This document shows, piece by piece, positions 40,291 through 49,506 of a stretch of 64,000 nucleotides of DNA. Below the pieces are notes generated by a model, which saw nothing but the letters and a program-made list of their open reading frames with translations, was not told the DNA's origin and ran no database searches. Positions within the stretch are counted from its first letter, which is position 1. Every line of letters begins with the position of its first letter. The stretch is from a bacterium (lineage in GTDB: Bacteria > Eisenbacteria > RBG-16-71-46 > CAIMUX01), in assembly GCA_030431975.1 (NCBI GenBank), contig JAUIHP010000018.1:1-64000 (forward strand), read 5' to 3'. The translations under genes were made by a program, and so were the position numbers.

Positions 40291-41747
40291 GAGAGAGTCT
40301 CCTCGCCGCGGCTCGAGTTCGCTGCGCCCGAGTCTCCGGACGCCGGTGCCTTCTTCTTCCAAGTGTTCAGCTGATAGCGGAACTTGCCCGCAGCGGTCCG
40401 TGGGATCTCCTCGACCCAGGAGCAGTCGATGCGCATCTCCGACCCGAAGAAACTGTGCAGACGTTCGGTGACGACGCGAATGGCCTCGTCCAACGGTTCG
40501 TCCTGCGCGACAAGATTGACGGTGAGGTGGGCGCGATCGTCCTGAACGATCTGGCATTCCCGAACTCCGGGAAGTCCGCGAGCGATCGGATCCAGGCGCC
40601 CGACCGGTCTTCCGTCCGGCGCGTAGAGAACGTCGTCCATCCGTCCCGAGAGCGATTCCAGATGGTCCGTCTGCCAACCACAGGCGCAGTCCCCTGCGCC
40701 GGTCGAGAGCGTAGCGAGGTCACCGATCCGGTAGCGAACCAGAACCTGCACTTCGTTGATGAAGCCCGTTCCCACGACCTCTCCGACCTGACCACGTACG
40801 GGCTGGTCGTCGACCAGCGTCTCGAAGTAGCCGATCTCGTGATTGACGTGGTAGGTCCCCGACGGACACTGCCCGGCCCAGACGACGACCTCCGCCGAGC
40901 CGTACTGGTCGGCGACCGGACACCCAAAAGCCTGGCTCAAATGGTCGCGCTGAAAGTCGTAGACCTGCTCGGCAAAGGTGACGATGACCTTCGGCCGCAA
41001 CTTGTCGTAGCCCGTACGAATCGCGTACTCGGCCAGAACGTCGAGTGCTGAGGCGAAACCCAGGACCTCTTCCGGATCGATTTCGACCATCTTGTCCAGA
41101 TAGTGTTTGAGGTTCGCCTCCTCGAGGTGGACGTTCGAGAACATCCACTGCTTGTCCGCTCCGTTGTACTGCCAGAAGGGCGGGGTCTTCTTTTCGACGG
41201 GAACGACCGGACGATTGTGAAGCGAGACCCGCGGACGGTCCCGGTCGAGCCCCCAGTACCAACGCTGTCGCTCCTGAAATGCCCAGGTCCGCTGGTAGGT
41301 GTTCTTGTCCTTGATCATCATGAGCGGCTTGCCCGTGGTGCCGCTGGTGTGTCCGGTGAAGACGGCCGATCGGTCTTCACGGTACCGGTCGACGACGAAC
41401 TTCCAGGGATCGTCGCGAAGAGCCTGCTTCTCGGTCACCGGAAGCTTCTCGAAGTCGGCCATCGTCTTCAGATCTTCGGGGTGGAAGTCGAGTTTGCCCC
41501 AAGTCTCGCGGTAGTAGGGAACATTGGCGTAGGCATGACGGACGACGCCCTGCAACTTTTGCCACTGCCACTCACGAATCTGGTCGAGCGGCCAGGAATA
41601 GGATTCCTTCAGGCCATCGAGGAAGCGCCGGTGCTCGGCGCCGTAACGCCGTCGGCGAAGCACACTGCCGTAGGTGCTGACGAGAAGGCTTTGCAAGGGC
41701 GCCGGCAGCTTCTCGTAGATCTTGTAGAGCCGGGTCCCCGGAATCAA
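40287..41747 (-). CDS. CapK/PaaK-like adenylate-forming enzyme
   Basis: 486 residues, related to phenylacetate-CoA ligase and CapK. AMP-binding signature FTGHTSGTTGKPL at about 130-142, YGSAEVVVWAGQ, VRYRIGDLATL and the C-terminal GRMDDVLYAPDG then IPRTAAGKFRYQ, containing the catalytic Lys. Such enzymes activate carboxylates as acyl-AMP; in capsule loci they are thought to supply acyl groups to polysaccharides. The CTGA overlap links it to the GT4 downstream. Divergent from the ATP-grasp gene at 41979 across 231 bp. Confidence 0.92.
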   Translation of the reverse strand: MIPGTRLYKIYEKLPAPLQSLLVSTYGSVLRRRRYGAEHRRFLDGLKESYSWPLDQIREWQWQKLQGVVRHAYANVPYYRETWGKLDFHPEDLKTMADFEKLPVTEKQALRDDPWKFVVDRYREDRSAVFTGHTSGTTGKPLMMIKDKNTYQRTWAFQERQRWYWGLDRDRPRVSLHNRPVVPVEKKTPPFWQYNGADKQWMFSNVHLEEANLKHYLDKMVEIDPEEVLGFASALDVLAEYAIRTGYDKLRPKVIVTFAEQVYDFQRDHLSQAFGCPVADQYGSAEVVVWAGQCPSGTYHVNHEIGYFETLVDDQPVRGQVGEVVGTGFINEVQVLVRYRIGDLATLSTGAGDCACGWQTDHLESLSGRMDDVLYAPDGRPVGRLDPIARGLPGVRECQIVQDDRAHLTVNLVAQDEPLDEAIRVVTERLHSFFGSEMRIDCSWVEEIPRTAAGKFRYQLNTWKKKAPASGDSGAANSSRGEETLS

Positions 41748-41978
41748 TGCAACCTCTCCTCACGTCCGCAATCGGGCGGACCTTTTCGGGCAACCGGGGA
41801 AAGATCCCACACTGGACACAGGAGTCAACCCGAGGGACGAGCCCGCATGGGCCATTTCCCCCACTCCCTGCGTCCTACAGGTCATCGGCTTAGTCATCGG
41901 CCGTCGACGAATCGATCCTTTGATCCGGAGATGGAACTTCCGGCGGAAACGGCGGCGCCCGGCCGATAGAATGCTCGG

Positions 41979-43253
41979 ATGCCAAACGAAACGCCGATAG
42001 AGTCCGACGGAGGTTCGTCACTCCCTTCACGCGGAACCTCCGCCCCACAGCGGGCCGGGGTCGACCGACCGGCAGCCATCGTCCTGGGGCTTCACGGGAC
42101 CGGTCTCCGCACCGCACGCTGTCTCGCCGAAGAGGGCATCGAAGTCCACTCCGTCGCGCTCAGTCCGAACGAGTCCGGACGGAAGTCGAAGCTGGTCCAG
42201 TTCGAGGATCGCTTCGATCTCAGCTATGACGACGACCGCATCATCGACTGGCTCGCCCAACGCGCCGCGGCCATCGGCGGTCGCCCGGTCGTCTTTCCGA
42301 TCTGCGACGAACACGCCATCGCCATCGCCCGTCACCGGGACCGCCTCGATCCGGTCTGTCGAACGTTCCAGGCAAGTGCAGACACGATCGAACGCATCGT
42401 CAGCAAGGACGGCCTCTACTCCGCGGCCGAGGCCGTTGGAGCGCCAATCCCGCCGGCCGTGGTCGAACCGACCTTGGAAGAGCTCGACGAGTGGTGCCGG
42501 ACGAATGCCGCACCGTACTTCGCCAAGCCGTACTACCAGGGCTTGGAAGGTGCGGCTCTCGAAGAGAAGAACCGGGTGTTCTCGACCGCCGACGAGTTGC
42601 GGGACTTCGTTCGGGAACGCGGATCCCGAGCCCTCATCGTCCAACGGATGTTGCGAGGCGGGGACGGCTGGATCTTTGACTGCTACGGTTATTGCGACGC
42701 GAGTGGCCGCGTCGTGACCATGGCCTCCCATCGGCGCATCCGACAACTTCCCATCCACACCGGAACGACCTGTTACGGAGAAATCCCGGCGTCCCCGCGC
42801 AACCGGGGGCAGGAAGCGCTCTTCGAGTTGACGTCCCGGTTGCTGGACGGACTCGGTTACCACGGAATCTTCGGAATCGAGTGGCTGCAGGATCAGGAGA
42901 CGGACGAACTCTATCTGCTCGACTTCAACGCCCGTCCCTTCTCGACGGTCAACCATCTCAAGGATTGCGGGCTCAACCTCCCCTTTTTGGCCTACCGCGA
43001 ACTGACCGGCGAGGACATCTCGGGAACAGAGCGGACCCCGCACTTGACGCACAAGACCTGGATCGGCATGAATCGGGACCTGGCCGCGGTTCGAAAGAGC
43101 GGAGGCGGCGCCGGTGCTTTGATCCGGTGGATCGGAGAACTGGCGGGCGCCCGTTCCTATGCCTTCTTCACCTGGAGCGACCCCGGTCCCGGCCTTGACC
43201 AGTTACGTCGACTGTTCGGCCGCGTAGGACGCGGGGTTCGAGGCGAAACATGA
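41979..43253 (+). CDS. ATP-grasp ligase, second copy
   Basis: 424 residues. AAIVLGLHGTGLRTARCLAEEG begins the N-terminal Rossmann fold after a 30-residue leader; APYFAKPYYQGLEGAALEE carries the ATP Lys, ALIVQRMLRGGDGWIFDCYGYCD the second ATP-contact, and FGIEWLQDQETDELYLLDFNARPF the metal Glu and Asn. Distinct in sequence from the 37664 protein, suggesting another amine or carboxylate. The ATGA overlap at 43250-43253 couples it to the dehydrogenase gene. Confidence 0.9.
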   Translation: MPNETPIESDGGSSLPSRGTSAPQRAGVDRPAAIVLGLHGTGLRTARCLAEEGIEVHSVALSPNESGRKSKLVQFEDRFDLSYDDDRIIDWLAQRAAAIGGRPVVFPICDEHAIAIARHRDRLDPVCRTFQASADTIERIVSKDGLYSAAEAVGAPIPPAVVEPTLEELDEWCRTNAAPYFAKPYYQGLEGAALEEKNRVFSTADELRDFVRERGSRALIVQRMLRGGDGWIFDCYGYCDASGRVVTMASHRRIRQLPIHTGTTCYGEIPASPRNRGQEALFELTSRLLDGLGYHGIFGIEWLQDQETDELYLLDFNARPFSTVNHLKDCGLNLPFLAYRELTGEDISGTERTPHLTHKTWIGMNRDLAAVRKSGGGAGALIRWIGELAGARSYAFFTWSDPGPGLDQLRRLFGRVGRGVRGET

Positions 43254-44353
43254 GACCCACACCCATTCTCGTTCCCGCGGACTCGCGACCGCTGTTCGAA
43301 CGCGCCTCTGGTGGCGGTTCCACTCCCCACGACCTGGAGTGGCTGGATCACGGTCCCGAGTCGTCGGAGGGATCGATTCCGACACCGCTCGACTGGGTCC
43401 AATGTCATTACTACGACATCCACAGTCTCTCCTCTGCGGACAAGGTGAAGCGGCGCCTGGGACGACTGAGCGCGGAGTCTGCGTTTCGGGCCAAGCTGAC
43501 CCTTCCTGCGGACGGAGCGGGAGGCGCAGCGCAAGCGTTGTGGCTTTCGGAGCGCGTCTCGCTCAAACCCAAGGAATGGAAACTCTTTCTCGACGAGCTT
43601 CCGGATCTGAAGTGGATCTTTTCCCAACGGACGAGCTATCACCATTTGCAGCTCGACCTTTTCAAAGATCGGGGCATCGCTCTCAGCAACAGCGGAACCC
43701 TCGTTTCCCGCTGGGTCGCGGAGTTCGCCTTCGCCTGCATCGTTGCCGAAACGAAGAAGATTCCCCAACACGCTATGGAGCCGAGTTGGTTTGCCGCACC
43801 GATTGCCGGCGCCGGGTTCACGAGCCGGCGAGTGACGATTCTCGGAACCGGGAACATCGGAGGGCACCTCGCCGGGATGTGCCGCGGCGTGGGCATGAAA
43901 GTCACGGGCCTTTCGCGGAACCCGGAGCGGTTCGGCGCCGACCACGATCCCTATGACCGAATGCTCCACATCGACAAAGACCGGGTTCGCGCCATGGAAA
44001 CGTCCGACTTCGTCATTCTGGCCGTACCCTCGGCGGACGAGACCCAGCGAATCATCGGACGCGCCGAACTAGCCGCCCTGCCGCGTGGAGCCACGTTGAT
44101 CAGCGTGACCCATCCGGAAGTCATCGACCAGGAGGCCGTGTTTTCTTCGCTGCGTGAAGGGAATCTTGGCGGGGCGTACCTCGATCGGGTCGAGGCGCAA
44201 CGGGGCCGGCGTCAACCCAAGGTGCCCGGGCTGGTCGTGACCCACAACTCGCACGCGCATCTTCCGGAGAAGAAGGCGGCCGCCTTCCGGCGCTTCCTTC
44301 GGGGAGTCCAAGCCCTGCAGGAAGGAAAGGACCCTGCAGACCGCGTCGTCTAG
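43250..44353 (+). CDS. D-isomer-specific 2-hydroxyacid dehydrogenase, divergent
   Basis: 367 residues. The NAD domain is clear: VTILGTGNIGGHLAGMCRGVGMKVTGLSRNPERF (GxGxxG), DFVILAVPSADETQRIIG, then GAYLDRVEAQ and LVVTHNSHAHL with a possible catalytic His. The substrate Arg normally in a VNxARG-like motif is replaced by LISVTHPEVID, so substrate use is likely unusual. An N-terminal extension of about 70 residues (1-70) is unlike the family. Coupled to the ATP-grasp gene by ATGA, so it may act on a product or precursor of that ligase. Confidence 0.87.
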   Translation: MRPTPILVPADSRPLFERASGGGSTPHDLEWLDHGPESSEGSIPTPLDWVQCHYYDIHSLSSADKVKRRLGRLSAESAFRAKLTLPADGAGGAAQALWLSERVSLKPKEWKLFLDELPDLKWIFSQRTSYHHLQLDLFKDRGIALSNSGTLVSRWVAEFAFACIVAETKKIPQHAMEPSWFAAPIAGAGFTSRRVTILGTGNIGGHLAGMCRGVGMKVTGLSRNPERFGADHDPYDRMLHIDKDRVRAMETSDFVILAVPSADETQRIIGRAELAALPRGATLISVTHPEVIDQEAVFSSLREGNLGGAYLDRVEAQRGRRQPKVPGLVVTHNSHAHLPEKKAAAFRRFLRGVQALQEGKDPADRVV

Positions 44354-44366
44354 GGGCCAACCTGAA

Positions 44367-44891
44367 CTACGGCGCCCAGGAAGACGGGCCCTGCGGATCG
44401 AACTCGGTCCGCAGCATGGCTCGCAAGCTGTCCCAACGACGACTCACCGTCCGCGTCCCTAATCCGAGACGAGACGCGGTCTCTTCGATCGTCAGGCCGC
44501 CGAACCAACGAAGCATCAGCAGTTGCGACAATTGCGGGTCGTGAGCCTCCAGAAAGGCAAAAACCTGGTCCACCAGAACCAGGTCGAGGACATCGGCGTC
44601 GGTGAAAGCGATGTCTCGCGGAATGGCAACGCGAACCGCCTTCCCGCCGTGCTTCTCCGCCTGTTTCCGCCTTTGGTGGTCGATGAGATGGTGCTTCATG
44701 GCGGTGGCGAAAAGTGCCTTCAGCTCAACCGGCGGCAACGCGGTCACATTCTCGTTCCCAGAACGATGAATACGGATCAGCCCCTCATGTACGAGTTCCG
44801 TCGGCCGAAGCGTGTGGCCCTCGTAGCTACGTGACATCAGGATGCGGGCAATAGACCGGCATTCCTCGTAGATTTCGTCGTCCATGTCCAC
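44367..44891 (-). CDS. ECF-like RNA polymerase sigma factor (TIGR02999 type)
   Basis: 174 residues. Region 2-like HTLRPTELVHEGLIRI ... LFATAMKHHLIDHQRRKQAEKHGG and region 4 LTIEETASRLGLGTRTVSRRWDSLRAML (helix-turn-helix) match the short Sig-70 X6/TIGR02999 group, which usually partners a TPR-linked Ser/Thr kinase, as here upstream. Start: GTG 44891 has AAGGAG 8 nt before it; an ATG follows two codons later. Confidence 0.9.
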   Translation of the reverse strand: MDMDDEIYEECRSIARILMSRSYEGHTLRPTELVHEGLIRIHRSGNENVTALPPVELKALFATAMKHHLIDHQRRKQAEKHGGKAVRVAIPRDIAFTDADVLDLVLVDQVFAFLEAHDPQLSQLLMLRWFGGLTIEETASRLGLGTRTVSRRWDSLRAMLRTEFDPQGPSSWAP

Positions 44892-45125
44892 GGCTGGTGC
44901 TCCTTATACATGTCCATGTCAATCGCCGAACCGGGGACGTTACACGAACTGCAATCAGAATCCACCCACTTAACCTCGTTCTCGGTCTCTTTCACTGACC
45001 ATGACATACTGTCCCCTGCGAGCCTGGTGGATCACGCCTTGGGACGCGCGTTGTTGGAACGGGTGCTTCTCCGCCGACCGGCAGGTTGAATCGGAGTGAA
45101 GCTAGCCTCGATTCGGCTGGACGCA

Positions 45126-47666
45126 TCACCTCACCGATCCGCACTGCGCTTCGATACTCTCGGCTCGGCGATAGAGGCTGGGAAAATCCTGACGGGGAAC
45201 GACGCTCCGTGCAGACTTCAGGAGCGACCGGACATTTCGGCAGTGGTTGGAATTCCGGGTAGCACCGTAGCGCCTCGATTCGAGATCCGCCGACAGCAGG
45301 AGAACCTCGCAGTGCTGGATCGGGCGCTCGTCGAGGGTCATGTACTTCGCCACCTCTCGAATGTTTTCCTCTGCCAACTGCCAATAGGACGTATCGACCA
45401 TTGTCCCCTGCTCGATGCGGATCTGAGCCTCGACGCCGAGCACAAGGCACTGTGCGAAAGGATGGTGCGTGGTGAGCCTGGCGATCGCGACCTCCTCCAC
45501 AGCTTGCTCCAACAGTGCTCGCAGGTCACGATCGTCTACCGGGCACTCGGACTCGGAAACAGCCGCAGGCTCGTTCACATCGAGTGCGGGAGCCGCGACT
45601 TCCGCCCCGTCGCGGTCCTGAAGGAACTTCGCCCTTTCGACCTGGAGTCGGGCTCGCTCCAGCCGGGTCTCCCAGTGCACGGCGCTGATGCTGGCTTCGC
45701 TTCGAAGCTGGAGCGCCTGCTCGAAGTACACGTCTGCGGAATCGAGCAGGGCCGGGTTCCGACTCTGTTGAGCCAGGCGCGTGAAGAGGATTCCTGCATT
45801 CTGAAGGGCCGAGGCATGGGCCGTCCGGTTCAACTGCAGAACATGGATCGACAACGCCTTTCGCGCCCAGTACAACGACTTTTCGTACTCCTCCGCGCCT
45901 CCGGCCAGGTCACCGACCACGCGCCACGCCTCTCCCATCTCGTTGAAGGCCAGCGCGGAGTCAGCCAACGCCTGCCTCTCCGATCGTGGCTCGATATAGT
46001 TCGGCCCGAGATCCCCGCGGATCCGCCTTACACCCTCTTGTCTGCTGTTTAACGCCAGACGGGCATGGTGGGCCGGAGCGTCGTGTTGAACCAACGAGAC
46101 ATGGGCCAATCCAAGCCCCATCCGTGGATGATGGCGGCCCAGATGACGATAGATGCCCTTGAGTTGATCATCGCCTCCAAGCGTCTCGAACGCATCGGGT
46201 GACGGAGGCGGGATCTCACTCGTACGGTCCCAATGCTTCGCCGCCTCTCTCAGCCAGTTCGGGTCATAGGTCAAGCCATGCATGAAGTAGCACGCCTCTC
46301 CCAACCGCCACTGCACGAGGCGCGAAAGCAACCGGGCCCATCCATGCTTCCGATACGGCTCCAACCCGTCTCTTGCTGCTTCCAGCCGGGGCAGGAGGAT
46401 GAGGATCCGTTCCTCCTTCCGCGGCTGTTCGTGCAGTTCGTGCGTGGCGTCCATGATGACATTGCGGGCTTGAGTGATTGCGATCTCGGCGCGTTCGTCC
46501 AGCCCGTCGCCACCCTGCCGCAACAGAAGAGCCAGCATCGTCCCCAGGCTGAGGGCAAGGAGGAGAACCGGCCCGCGGCGGGACAACCAATGCAACGTTC
46601 GGGACCTTAGGCATAGGGCGCGAATGCGTCTCTGCAACGTTCTCGGAATGCGCTCACCATTTTCGACTCTTCGGAGGTCTAGAGCCATCGCCGCGGCGTC
46701 GGTGTACCTCCGCCCGGTCGAAACCTCGAGAGCACATTCCAGGACCAACTCGAGATCACCACGCACTTCCGTCACGCGATCTCCGGCCAGGACTGGGACC
46801 TGATCCGGGTCGGAGGATGCATCCGCCGTCCCGTTTGGGTGCGGCAGAGCATCGGTCATGAGTTCGTAGCCTACGATACCGAGTGCAAACACATCGGCAG
46901 GTGGTCCGGATTCGCCGCGGAACTGCTCCGGACTCATATAGTCGGGCGTCCCGGCTGGAAACTGTCCCTTTGTGACGCGCGTCAAGTTGTCCGACGATTG
47001 TCCCAAGCTCGCGATTCCGAAATCGAGAACACAAGCACGACCGGACGAGGCGACCAGTATGTTCTCCGGCTTGAGGTCCCGGTGAACGACGCCGCGGCCG
47101 TGTGCGTGACCGACGGCCTCGCAGACTTCTCGTAACACCCGAAGACGGTCGGCAAACGTCGGAGCGGCCTTTTCCGTCCAACGCCGAAGATTGACGCCGT
47201 CGATCCATTCCATTGCCAGGTAGGGAATTTCGCGCCCTTCCTGATTCTCGATCCCCAGATCAAAGACTTTGACGATCCCATCGTGATCAAGGCGCGACAC
47301 CGCTTCGAACTCACGTCGGAACCGGGTCACGGACCCCCAAACCTGCAACTGCGGCAACAGGACCTTCAGCGCGACGGCTCGATCGGATCTTGTATCCGTC
47401 GCTTTGTAGACAGCGCCGATGCCCCCGCGAGCGATTAGGTGGGTGGCTCGGTATGGTCCGTAGGTTAGAAAACAGGTGTCGGGACCGAGTTCGGTGACCG
47501 GGTTCTTTTCGTCGAGATTCTGATGTGCTTCCAAGTACCGAAGCACGAGGCCAAAGAGTTCCGTATCACCGGCGCACCGGACTTGGACGAGCTCTCTTTG
47601 CCGGTTTGTCGGCAGCTCGAGTGCATCTTCGAGGATTTGTCGGGCCTGAAAGGGATCCGCGCTCAT
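45126..47666 (-). CDS. Membrane Ser/Thr protein kinase with helical (TPR-like) C-terminal domain
   Basis: 846 residues. Hanks-type kinase domain ~70-345: LIARGGIGAVYKATDT (Gly loop), AVALKVL (Lys), RGVVHRDLKPENILV, LDFGIASLG, GTPDYMSPEQFRGE. An N-terminal 60 residues precede it (QARQILEDALELP, seen in kinases paired with ECF factors). A single TM helix RGPVLLLALSLGTMLALLL near 365-385 divides kinase from a periplasmic, helical, Trp/Arg-rich domain that looks TPR-like. Its pairing with the ECF sigma gene suggests the kinase transmits an envelope signal. GAGG just before ATG 47666. A 234-bp gap separates it from the sigma gene. Confidence 0.92.
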   Translation of the reverse strand: MSADPFQARQILEDALELPTNRQRELVQVRCAGDTELFGLVLRYLEAHQNLDEKNPVTELGPDTCFLTYGPYRATHLIARGGIGAVYKATDTRSDRAVALKVLLPQLQVWGSVTRFRREFEAVSRLDHDGIVKVFDLGIENQEGREIPYLAMEWIDGVNLRRWTEKAAPTFADRLRVLREVCEAVGHAHGRGVVHRDLKPENILVASSGRACVLDFGIASLGQSSDNLTRVTKGQFPAGTPDYMSPEQFRGESGPPADVFALGIVGYELMTDALPHPNGTADASSDPDQVPVLAGDRVTEVRGDLELVLECALEVSTGRRYTDAAAMALDLRRVENGERIPRTLQRRIRALCLRSRTLHWLSRRGPVLLLALSLGTMLALLLRQGGDGLDERAEIAITQARNVIMDATHELHEQPRKEERILILLPRLEAARDGLEPYRKHGWARLLSRLVQWRLGEACYFMHGLTYDPNWLREAAKHWDRTSEIPPPSPDAFETLGGDDQLKGIYRHLGRHHPRMGLGLAHVSLVQHDAPAHHARLALNSRQEGVRRIRGDLGPNYIEPRSERQALADSALAFNEMGEAWRVVGDLAGGAEEYEKSLYWARKALSIHVLQLNRTAHASALQNAGILFTRLAQQSRNPALLDSADVYFEQALQLRSEASISAVHWETRLERARLQVERAKFLQDRDGAEVAAPALDVNEPAAVSESECPVDDRDLRALLEQAVEEVAIARLTTHHPFAQCLVLGVEAQIRIEQGTMVDTSYWQLAEENIREVAKYMTLDERPIQHCEVLLLSADLESRRYGATRNSNHCRNVRSLLKSARSVVPRQDFPSLYRRAESIEAQCGSVR

Positions 47667-47888
47667 CGATCCTCAGCGGGTGATTCGGTAGGGCTGCGAC
47701 TTTCAGAAGCGGTGTTCAAAAGGATACGGGCCGTCGCCTTCAGCGAAGGTCGGTGAAGCGGCTGCATGGAAGTATACAGGACAGGAAACGCGGCGGCGAT
47801 TGCGGATTCGCCACAGATGGCGCTACCAGCCGGAGCTACTAGAGTCTACAGCGGTGACGAGCTTCTCGAAGAGATTGCGACGGGGATG

Positions 47889-49067
47889 TCAAGCCTCGGT
47901 GGGAGTGTCATCCCCAGGGACGGACGAGAGCGTGAAGTGAAAGGTAGATCCGGATCCGGGTTCGGATGTACACCAGATCCTGCCGTTGAGATGTTCGAGG
48001 ATACGGCGACAGATGGCGAGCCCCAATCCCGTCCCCGGAATGTTGCCGCCGGATACACGACGCAACGGCTCGAAAACCTCGGCGTGATACTTTTCGGGAA
48101 TACCCATCCCATTGTCCTGGACGGCAAAGCCCCAATCCGCTCCCCAGCGTCGAGCACGGATCCGGACCTCCGGAACTTCATCGCTTCGGTACTTGATCGC
48201 GTTCTCGATCAGGTTTTGCATCAACTCGACGAGCAAAGGCTCGACTCCAAGTACAGTGGGCAGGGGTTCCGGCGACACGACCGCCCCGGAGGCCGATATC
48301 GCTTCCTCGACGATTTCCCGGGCCTGAGCGACGACATCGTCCATTCTCACCGGAGCGATCTCGATCGTCGCCGTGGACAACCGGTTGTAACAGGACAGTG
48401 CCTGGATCAGTCCCTCCATGTGCTCGCTTGCCTGCACTACCTTCAGCGAGATGTCCCTGGCCTCGTCATAGTCTCCGTTCTGCAGTGCCTCTACGACCAT
48501 GTCGGAGAACAAATGGACACGGCGAGCCGGCGCGGCGAAGTCATGGGCCAGGATCCGGGAGAAGTTTCGAAGCTCCTCGCGTTGTTCATCGATCTTTCGG
48601 CGAAGGTGAGACTTCTCGATGGCACTCTCGACCGCGCCCCGGACGCGATCGGGCGTCATGTTGCTTTTGGAGACGTAGTCGGTCGCTCCGCCCTTGATCG
48701 ACTCCGCCGCGATCTCTTCACTGCCGTTTCCGGTGACGAGCACGATCGGAACCTGGGGTAGGCGTTCACGAATGAGGGGGATACCATCCACCCCTCGCAT
48801 ACCGGGAAGGAAGTGGTCGAGAAGGATACAGTCGAACTCGCGCTCCTCGCAGGCGGAGACAGCCTGTTGCATCTCCACGACCTCGACGAACTCGCCGCCC
48901 ACGTGAGCCGTGGCCAAGGCACCTCGCATCTGCTTTCGATCGCCGGCGTCATCGTCGACGATGAGGATGCGAAGTTCAGACAGACTTCGCTCTGCTCCCG
49001 GAACTATCGCGGCGGGCGTTGGGCCTTCAACCGTCCGGACAGGCTTTTCAACAGGGGAGCTCAACAA
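47889..49067 (-). CDS. Receiver-histidine kinase hybrid
   Basis: 392 residues: receiver (LRILIVDDDAGDRKQM, phospho-Asp in CILLDHFLPGMRG, VTGNGSEE, YVSKSN), then HisKA with LAHDFAAPARRVHLFS (phospho-His) and HATPase_c (LMQNLIENAIKYRSDE, VQDNGMGIPEK, GTGLGLAICRRIL). Soluble, so it responds through the receiver. Starts at TTG 49067 or 49064; GGAGG lies 1-4 nt before these. Overlaps the preceding receiver gene by 20 bp, last gene of the operon. Confidence 0.87.
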   Translation of the reverse strand: MLSSPVEKPVRTVEGPTPAAIVPGAERSLSELRILIVDDDAGDRKQMRGALATAHVGGEFVEVVEMQQAVSACEEREFDCILLDHFLPGMRGVDGIPLIRERLPQVPIVLVTGNGSEEIAAESIKGGATDYVSKSNMTPDRVRGAVESAIEKSHLRRKIDEQREELRNFSRILAHDFAAPARRVHLFSDMVVEALQNGDYDEARDISLKVVQASEHMEGLIQALSCYNRLSTATIEIAPVRMDDVVAQAREIVEEAISASGAVVSPEPLPTVLGVEPLLVELMQNLIENAIKYRSDEVPEVRIRARRWGADWGFAVQDNGMGIPEKYHAEVFEPLRRVSGGNIPGTGLGLAICRRILEHLNGRIWCTSEPGSGSTFHFTLSSVPGDDTPTEA

Positions 49068-49506
49068 GCCTCCAGTAGCAGTCCAGCATCTCCACGAGCG
49101 GAACCATGCTGGTCCCGGCCGTTTGCTTCACGATGTAACCGGCAACGTTCAGCCCATAGGCTGCGGTCATGTCCTCATCCCGCTTCGAAGTCGTGAGGAC
49201 GAAGACGACGCTATCGCGGAGGTTGGGATCCTCTCGCAGCGCCGCGATGAACTCGATACCGTTCATCCGCGGCATATTGATGTCGACGAGAAAGATGTAG
49301 GGTTTCGGAGGCGTCTCCCTTCCGTTCTCGCCGTTGAGTAGTTCCAATGCATCTACTCCATCCGTCGCCCGCAGCATCGGATTGGAGATGCGGGCCTTGG
49401 CGAAAGCCCGCCTGACCGCTTTGGCGTCGCCGTCGTCATCCTCAACCATGATCAACGACACCGGGCGAGTCCTGTTATGTTCCGTACCGTACTCGAGAAG
49501 CTCCAT
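49048..49506 (-). CDS. Single-domain response regulator (Rcp1/CheY-like)
   Basis: 152 residues: SLIMVEDDDGDAKAVRRAF, phospho-Asp in IFLVDINMPRMNG, VFVLTTSKRDED, IVKQTAG. The LTTSKRDED motif and longer loops resemble Rcp1-type receivers that work with phytochrome-like kinases. No output domain. AAGGAGG is 6 nt before ATG 49506; gene overlaps both neighbours. Middle of a three-gene operon, probably relaying phosphate between the two kinases. Confidence 0.9.
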   Translation of the reverse strand: MELLEYGTEHNRTRPVSLIMVEDDDGDAKAVRRAFAKARISNPMLRATDGVDALELLNGENGRETPPKPYIFLVDINMPRMNGIEFIAALREDPNLRDSVVFVLTTSKRDEDMTAAYGLNVAGYIVKQTAGTSMVPLVEMLDCYWRLVELPC

